Below are positions 58,491 to 64,000 of a stretch of 64,000 nt of DNA, in pieces. Both the position numbers and the translations under genes were made by a program. How positions within the stretch are numbered: position 1 is the first letter of the stretch; each line of letters starts with the position of its first letter. Source of the stretch: Actinophytocola xanthii (GTDB lineage: Bacteria > Actinomycetota > Actinomycetes > Mycobacteriales > Pseudonocardiaceae); assembly GCF_001921205.1 (NCBI RefSeq), contig NZ_MSIE01000014.1, forward strand, positions 124,001 through 188,000, read 5' to 3'. Under the pieces are notes generated by a model. The model was not told the origin of the DNA and searched no databases. It worked only from the letters and a program-made list of their open reading frames with translations.

Positions 58491-61235
58491 TCAGCCGCCG
58501 GGCCGTCCGGGGTGGACGACCGGGTCGCCCTGCTCGATCCACACCTCGGGCGTGTCGATCGGCAGGAACGAGCGGTCCCCGCCCGGCTCCCGCGAGTCCG
58601 GGACCGTGTCGCCGTTCGGCAGGTGCATGATGAAGTTGACCGGCTTGGTGTCCTCGACCAGCGGGATCTCGTAGACCGCCCAGCCGTCCTCGATCCGGGT
58701 GGGCTGCCACGGCCGGTCCCAGGCGACCTGGGCCAGGACCGCCGGGTCGACCGCGTCCCCCCACAGGTGCAGGCCCCACTGCCCGTAGTCCCCGGCCGGC
58801 CGGTGGTAGCGCAGCGTCGCCACCTCGAGCGGCGGGCCGGCGTAGCGGACCGTGCGGGTCGCCGAGACCACCCCGCCGGCGAGCCAGGCGCGGTAGGCGA
58901 CCGGCGTTCCAGCCGCCAGCCCCAGCGGGGTCAGGTCGTCGAACACGGTGTAGGCGGGGGAGGTCTCGTCGGTGCCGACCGTGGTCCACGGTCCGCCGTC
59001 GACGCTGCGCTCGAACCGCACCACGTGCGAGGCCCGCTCGGGGTCGGCCACCGCGCGCACCTCGACCGTGCCGCGTACCCCGCCGCCCTCGGCCGGCGCC
59101 TCGATGGTCAGGGTCGGCGCCGGGACCCGGGAGCGGACGGTGCCGCTGGACCGCGTGTGCCCTGCGTTGTCCAGCACGACCGCGCGGTACTCCACCGGGG
59201 TGGCCGGCTGGACCGAGGACACGTCGTGGAACACCCGGTAGGGCGCGTTGTCGTCGGTGCCGATCGGCGTCCACCGGCCCCCGGCGACCCGCGCCTCGAA
59301 GGTCACCTCGTACAGCGAGGAGCCCTGGACGTCGGCGACAACCTGCATCCGGCCCCGGGAGTCGGCCGCCGGCTGCGGGTTGAACAGCGAGATGCGCGGT
59401 GCCGCTGTCGACCGCGGGATCCGGCCGTCCAGCGCGTACACCACGGTGGACAGCGCGGGCACGGTCAGGCCGAGCGCGCCGGCCCGGTCCGACCGCGCAC
59501 GCACCGGGCCGGAGCCGTACACCAGCTGGTAGGAGCCGTTCTTCGCGTAGGTCGGAATTCGGACGGTCGTGGCCGTCTCGCTGTTGTTCAGCGCCACGAC
59601 GTACTCACGCTGCCGCGAGCGCTCGATCCGGGAGAACGCGTAGACCCCGGCCTGCGGGGAGGACAGCCGGTGCTGCTGGGTCCCGTCGCGCAGCGCCGGG
59701 TGCCGGTCGGTGACCGACGCCAGCCGGCTGATCGCCCGGTACAGCTGGTGGCCGGTGTCGTAGTTGTCGCCCGCGTGCGTCGCCGCGGTGCCGAGCAGGT
59801 CGTCGTCGAGGTAGTCGGGGACCCGGGAGGCGAACAGCGTCTGCCGCGCGTCCTGGTCACCGCCGGGCCCGGTGAAGCCCTGCTCGTCGCCGTAGTAGAT
59901 CACCGGGTTGCCCCGGGAGAAGTACATCAGCTCGTGGCCGAGCCGGTCCCGAGCGACCCACTCGCGGTCCCCGGCGCCGGGGTTGTCCGCGACCACGAAG
60001 CCGCCGAACCGCCCCATGTCGTGGTTTCCGAGGAACGTTGGCAGCTGGTAGACGTTCGAGTCGGCGTCGGTGTACCAGTCGTCGTCGGCGAAGAACCGGG
60101 CCAGCTCGTCGGTCGCCGCGCCGCCCGAGGCGAACCCGCGGGCGGCCGCCTGGAACGGGAAGTCCAGCACCGCCTGCATCCGGCCGGCCGTGGTGAAGTG
60201 CGACGTGTAGTCCTTCGAGGTGTCGAAGACCTCGCCGAACATGAAGAACTCGCGCTTGCCCTGCTGCTTGGCGCACGCCAGCACGCGGGGACCGAAGGAC
60301 TGCCAGAAGGCGTCGTCGACGTGCTTCATCGTGTCGATCCGGAAGCCGTCGATGCCGAAGTCCGCGATCCACCGCTCGTAGACCTCGGCCATCCCGTCGA
60401 CGACCCGCGGGTTCTCGGTGAACAGGTCGTCGAGGCCGAAGAAGTCGCCGTACTGGGAGTTCTCGCCGACGAAAGTCGTGTCGCCCCGGTTGTGGTAGAG
60501 CGTCACGTCGTTGAGCCAGGCCGGCACCTTCAGGTCCCGCTCGGCCGGGTCGAGCACCGGCGTGTACGGGAACGAGGTCTCCGCGTCCAGCTCGGGGAAC
60601 TCACCGGTCCCGGCGTGGTCGCGGTCGTCGAACACCTCACCCGAGGCGGTCCGGTAGGGCGCCACGTCCTTGGACCGGTAGGGCATGCGGGCGCCCTCGG
60701 CGTACCCGATCACGTCGGCCGTGTGGTTGGTGATGATGTCGAAGTAGACCTTCATGCCGCGCTCGTGCGCGTCCTCGACGAGCTCCGCGAGGTCCTCGTT
60801 GGTGCCCAGGTGCGGGTCGATCTGGGTGAAGTCGGTGATCCAGTAGCCGTGGTAGCCGGCCGAGGGACCGTCCTCCGGCTGCACAGGCTTGTTCTTGAAG
60901 CTGGGCGTCAGCCAGATCGAGGTGGTGCCCAGGCCCTGGATGTAGTCCAGCCGCTCCCGCAGCCCCTGGAGATCGCCGCCGTTGTAGAAGCCCTTCCGGG
61001 TCGGGTCGAAGCCCGACACGAGCGGGTCGTCCGCCAGCCCGCCGCGGTCGTTGCCGGGGTCGCCGTTGGCGAACCGGTCGGCCATGACGAAATAGAAGTT
61101 CTCGTCGGTGACCGGTGCGCGGAGCGAGTGCAGGGCCCGCGGCCCCTGCCCGGCGCTCGCGGTCGCCGGTGGCGCGGCCAGCCCGGCTGCGACGAGCGGA
61201 ACCAGCAGCGCCACCGCGGCGCGACGGACTGACAT
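58491..61235 (-). CDS. Secreted GH13 alpha-amylase/pullulanase-like enzyme
   Basis: A 914-residue protein: signal peptide (AAVALLVPLVAAGLAAPPATA), GH13 barrel (~45-470) with nucleophile Asp301 (GFRIDTMKHV), acid Glu335 (FMFGEVFD) and His405-Asp406 (LGNHD). A C-terminal amylase beta-domain, two Fn3/Ig-like repeats and a final pullulanase-associated (PUD/CBM41-like) domain (LRYHRPAGDYGQWGLHLWGD) follow. It degrades starch or related glucans outside the cell. ATG 61235 behind GGAGGG; ATG 61247 also possible. Confidence 0.9.
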   Translation of the reverse strand: MSVRRAAVALLVPLVAAGLAAPPATASAGQGPRALHSLRAPVTDENFYFVMADRFANGDPGNDRGGLADDPLVSGFDPTRKGFYNGGDLQGLRERLDYIQGLGTTSIWLTPSFKNKPVQPEDGPSAGYHGYWITDFTQIDPHLGTNEDLAELVEDAHERGMKVYFDIITNHTADVIGYAEGARMPYRSKDVAPYRTASGEVFDDRDHAGTGEFPELDAETSFPYTPVLDPAERDLKVPAWLNDVTLYHNRGDTTFVGENSQYGDFFGLDDLFTENPRVVDGMAEVYERWIADFGIDGFRIDTMKHVDDAFWQSFGPRVLACAKQQGKREFFMFGEVFDTSKDYTSHFTTAGRMQAVLDFPFQAAARGFASGGAATDELARFFADDDWYTDADSNVYQLPTFLGNHDMGRFGGFVVADNPGAGDREWVARDRLGHELMYFSRGNPVIYYGDEQGFTGPGGDQDARQTLFASRVPDYLDDDLLGTAATHAGDNYDTGHQLYRAISRLASVTDRHPALRDGTQQHRLSSPQAGVYAFSRIERSRQREYVVALNNSETATTVRIPTYAKNGSYQLVYGSGPVRARSDRAGALGLTVPALSTVVYALDGRIPRSTAAPRISLFNPQPAADSRGRMQVVADVQGSSLYEVTFEARVAGGRWTPIGTDDNAPYRVFHDVSSVQPATPVEYRAVVLDNAGHTRSSGTVRSRVPAPTLTIEAPAEGGGVRGTVEVRAVADPERASHVVRFERSVDGGPWTTVGTDETSPAYTVFDDLTPLGLAAGTPVAYRAWLAGGVVSATRTVRYAGPPLEVATLRYHRPAGDYGQWGLHLWGDAVDPAVLAQVAWDRPWQPTRIEDGWAVYEIPLVEDTKPVNFIMHLPNGDTVPDSREPGGDRSFLPIDTPEVWIEQGDPVVHPGRPGG

Positions 61236-61322
61236 GCTGCCCTCCATTGGTGCGGCTGGAGCGGACCCTAGCCGCTCCGCGGGCGGCCGGCGACGGCCAA
61301 CCAGGGCATTCGGTGTTCGTGC

Positions 61323-62882
61323 TCAGTCGACAGTGGACGGCGGGTTGATCCGGTTCTCCTCCGCGTCGAGCAGGGCCTGCACCCGCAGCAGCACGGTGTC
61401 GCTGATCACGTGCTGGTCGCGCAGTGCGACGACCGTGGCGCGCTTGATTGGCAGCAGCTCGTTGCGCAGCAGCTCGGCCTCCATCCGCTCGTCGGGTTCC
61501 TCCTGGTCGTCCTCGCCAAGCGAGAGGCGGTGCAGTTTCGCCTCGTAGTCCGAGGTGAGGCGGCCGCGGGCGCCCTCGGAGACCCCGAGGCGGTCGGCGG
61601 CCTCGGGCAGCGCGGCGAGGCCTGCCTCGGTGGCCAGGCGCAGGGCCAGCCGGTACTCCTCCTCGAGCTTGCGGTCGGCGGGCAGGTTGGCCCAGCGCAG
61701 CACGGCGGGCAGGGTCAGCCCCTGCACGACCAGGGTGACCAGGATGACCCCGAAGGTCACGACGATGACCTCGTCCCGGTGGGGGAGCGTGCCGGGCACG
61801 GCGAGCGCGGCGGCCAGCGACACCGCGCCCCGGAAGCCGGCCCAGGCGTTGGGCAGGCGGTGTCTGGCTCCGACCCGGCGCAGGCGTTGCTGCGGGCGGC
61901 GGTCGATCGCCCGGATCAGGTAGGGGACGGTGTAGGCCCACAGCAGCCGGGTGCCGATCACGGTGCCGGCGACGGCGAGGGCGAGCCAGAGCGCCTGGTC
62001 CAGGTCGCCGTCCAGCTCGCGCAGCGCGGGCAGCAGCTGGAGGCCGACCAGCACGAACAACGCCGCGTTCAGCAGGAACGTGGTGACCTGCCAGAACGCG
62101 TAGGTCTGCAACCGGGTACGGGCCGAGATCGAGCGCGGGCCGAGCTGGCTGAGCGCGAGCCCGGCGACCACGACCGCCAACACACCCGAGGCGTGGATCT
62201 CCTCGGCCAGCAGGAACGCGACGAACGGGGTGAGCACGCTGATCCCGCTCTCCAACAGAGTGCCGTTCACGACCCGGCGCACCAGCATCGACAGCCAGGC
62301 AACCGCCAGCCCCACCGCGCCGCCGCCCAGGTAGCTCAGCGCGGACTCGCCGAGCGGGCCGTACCAGGTGAGCTCGCGCTCACCGGTGGCCACCGAGACC
62401 GCGATCGCGAACACCACCAGTGCCGTGCCGTCGTTGATCAGGCTCTCCGCCCGGAGCGTGGTCAGCTGGCGGTGGCTGAGCCGGCCACCCACCGAGGCGA
62501 CGGCGGTGGCGTCGGTCGGCGCGACGACCGCGCCGAGCACGAAGGCCATCGGCCACGGCAGCCCGAGGGCGTGCGCCACCACTGCCACCGTGAGCACGGT
62601 GATCAGCACGAGCACGATCGCGGTGAGCAGGACCACCCGCAGGTTCGCCCGGATCTCCCGCAGCGAGGTGGTCAGCGACTCCCAGTACAGGATCGCCGGC
62701 AGGAACAGCAGGATCACCACTTCCGGCGCGACCGCGAAGTCGTGCAGGGCCGGGGTGAGGCTGAGCAGCACGCCGGCGGTGAGCAGCACGACGGGTTGGC
62801 CGCTGCGCCGGGCGAGCGAGGCGCCGACGAGGATCGCCGCGCCGATGAGCACGAGGGTGAGCAAGGCCTTGGGGTCGTACAC
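61323..62882 (-). CDS. Na+/H+ antiporter (CPA1/NhaP type)
   Basis: A 519-residue protein with about 12 membrane helices and a ~120-residue cytosolic tail. LPAILYWESLTTSLREIR, GAVVAPTDATAVASVGGRL and AESLINDGTALVVF hold the conserved ion-binding Asp/Asn positions. It exchanges Na+ or K+ for protons. GTG 62882. The tail may be regulatory. Confidence 0.9.
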   Translation of the reverse strand: MYDPKALLTLVLIGAAILVGASLARRSGQPVVLLTAGVLLSLTPALHDFAVAPEVVILLFLPAILYWESLTTSLREIRANLRVVLLTAIVLVLITVLTVAVVAHALGLPWPMAFVLGAVVAPTDATAVASVGGRLSHRQLTTLRAESLINDGTALVVFAIAVSVATGERELTWYGPLGESALSYLGGGAVGLAVAWLSMLVRRVVNGTLLESGISVLTPFVAFLLAEEIHASGVLAVVVAGLALSQLGPRSISARTRLQTYAFWQVTTFLLNAALFVLVGLQLLPALRELDGDLDQALWLALAVAGTVIGTRLLWAYTVPYLIRAIDRRPQQRLRRVGARHRLPNAWAGFRGAVSLAAALAVPGTLPHRDEVIVVTFGVILVTLVVQGLTLPAVLRWANLPADRKLEEEYRLALRLATEAGLAALPEAADRLGVSEGARGRLTSDYEAKLHRLSLGEDDQEEPDERMEAELLRNELLPIKRATVVALRDQHVISDTVLLRVQALLDAEENRINPPSTVD

Positions 62883-62974
62883 GCCGACAACCGTAGTTTC
62901 CCCACCGCGCCCCGCGCACGGGTGTGACCTGCCACATGGGGAAGAAACCGCGGCCGCGCCGGGTTGGCGCAGGT

Positions 62975-63979
62975 GTGTCTGCGATAGATGTGCCGCTGTC
63001 CGTCCTGGAGCTCGCCCCGATGGCCAAGGGGGCCACCGCGACCGAGGCGCTTGCCGCCACGACCGCGCTCGCCAGGCGTGTCGAGGAGCTGGGGTACCGG
63101 CGGATCTGGGTCGCCGAGCACCACAACATGCCCTCGATCGCCAGCTCCGCCCCCGCGGTGCTCATCGCCCACCTGGCCGCGGCGACCTCGACCATCCGGG
63201 TCGGGTCGGGCGGGGTGATGCTGCCCAACCACGCCCCGCTCGTGGTCGCCGAGCAGTTCGGCACGCTGGAGGCGCTGCACCCGGGGCGGATCGACCTCGG
63301 GATCGGGCGCGCTCCCGGCACCGACCAGCGCACGGCGCTCGCCCTGCGGCGCACGATGGCGGGCCTGTCCGCCGAGGGGTTCCCCCAGGAGCTCGCCGAC
63401 CTGATCGCCTACTTCGAGGGACGGGACGACCGGATCGTCGCCGTGCCGGGCCGGGGGAACGAGCCCGCGATCTGGCTGCTCGGCTCGTCCGGCTTCAGCG
63501 CGCAGCTCGCCGGCCTGCTCGGGCTGCCGTTCTCCTTCGCCCACCACTTCAGCTCGGCCAACACGGTGCCGGCCCTCGAGCTGTACCGCGCGAACTTCCG
63601 CCCCTCCCGCTGGCTGGAGCGCCCCTATGCCTCGATCGCGGTCAACGTGATCTGCGCGGACACCGACGAGCAGGCCCGCTACCTGTCCGGTCCGGGCGCC
63701 CTGGCCTTTCTCAAGCTGCGTACGGGGATGCCCGAGGCCCTGGTCACCCCGGAGGAGGCGGCGGCCTACCCGTTCAGCGAGCAGGAGCGCGCGTTCACCG
63801 AGGACCGGTTCGCCGACCAGGCGGTCGGGTCGGTGGAGACGGTGCGCCGCCGGCTCGGTGAGCTGGTCGCGCGCACGGGGGTCGACGAGCTGATGCTCAC
63901 GACCATGGTCTACGACGTCGACGACCGGATCCGGTCCTTCGAGCTGGTCGCCGAGAAGGTCGTCGGAACGCTTCGCTGA
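62975..63979 (+). CDS. LLM-class flavin-dependent oxidoreductase
   Basis: A 334-residue luciferase-like monooxygenase of the YhbW/MsnO8 type ([53 protein letters not shown]). GTG 62975 gives the family-typical start; the reading from 62924 adds residues unlike the family. Substrate not known. Divergent from the antiporter gene. Confidence 0.87.
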   Translation: MSAIDVPLSVLELAPMAKGATATEALAATTALARRVEELGYRRIWVAEHHNMPSIASSAPAVLIAHLAAATSTIRVGSGGVMLPNHAPLVVAEQFGTLEALHPGRIDLGIGRAPGTDQRTALALRRTMAGLSAEGFPQELADLIAYFEGRDDRIVAVPGRGNEPAIWLLGSSGFSAQLAGLLGLPFSFAHHFSSANTVPALELYRANFRPSRWLERPYASIAVNVICADTDEQARYLSGPGALAFLKLRTGMPEALVTPEEAAAYPFSEQERAFTEDRFADQAVGSVETVRRRLGELVARTGVDELMLTTMVYDVDDRIRSFELVAEKVVGTLR

Positions 63980-64000
63980 GCCGGGCGGATGCCGGCCGCC

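Noticed and set aside
58512-61232. 906-codon plus-strand ORF
   Set aside because: Antisense to the amylase gene, Val/Arg/Gly-rich, no family features.

Overview
The window is high-GC actinobacterial DNA, most likely from Pseudonocardiaceae (Saccharothrix/Lentzea/Amycolatopsis-like). The evidence is an AftD-type arabinofuranosyltransferase at the left edge (arabinogalactan wall), F420- and flavin-dependent LLM enzymes, an XRE/DUF5753 regulator with small satellite proteins, frequent GTG starts, SARP regulators and a gamma-butyrolactone (GBL) signalling system. No rRNA, tRNA or CRISPR array was seen.

Layout. 1-15.8 kb: largely core or general genes: aftD (partial), a methyltransferase, a GT-C-like membrane protein, an SDR/aldehyde dehydrogenase pair, two secreted peptidases with near-identical C-terminal P domains, a long-chain acyl-CoA synthetase, a solute-binding/VWA protein, a GlxA-type regulator and a SnoaL-like protein. 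15.8-27 kb: a compact biosynthetic cluster, mostly one tightly coupled minus-strand operon. In transcription order it encodes an aldehyde dehydrogenase, an acyl-CoA-dehydrogenase-fold flavoprotein lacking the usual catalytic Glu, a class III aminotransferase, an SRPBCC protein, a small DUF4260-like membrane protein, a ferritin-like diiron protein, KAS III, ACP, KAS II, a MaoC-like protein and a diacylglycerol-kinase-like protein. A divergent LPG-synthase-C (DUF2156) aminoacyl transferase follows. 27-35.6 kb: its probable control region, with three SARPs, a LuxR protein, two TetR proteins (a GBL receptor and a pseudoreceptor-like protein), an AfsA-type GBL synthase, an aldo/keto reductase and a nitroreductase, plus several ARE-like operators. 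35.8-43 kb: an XRE module, an O-methyltransferase, MarR/MFS and polysaccharide-active enzymes. 43-64 kb: ordinary accessory and core genes (LLM-hemerythrin fusion, GGDEF, DinB, MFS, ECF42-like sigma factor, hydrolases, photolyase operon, alpha-amylase, Na+/H+ antiporter) and one small IS5-like inverted-repeat element.

Main interpretation. The set in the 15.8-27 kb cluster matches, family by family, the enzymes known from valanimycin biosynthesis: amine N-hydroxylase of the acyl-CoA dehydrogenase superfamily (VlmH), seryl-tRNA-dependent transferase (VlmA), membrane N-N bond-forming protein (VlmO), diiron azoxy-forming enzyme (VlmB) and a DAGK-like kinase (VlmJ). Here they are joined to KAS III/ACP/KAS II and a carbonyl-to-amine gene pair rather than a valine decarboxylase. 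I infer an azoxy (or hydrazine) natural product on a fatty alkyl chain, controlled by a GBL/SARP cascade. This rests on motifs and recalled family knowledge, not on alignments.
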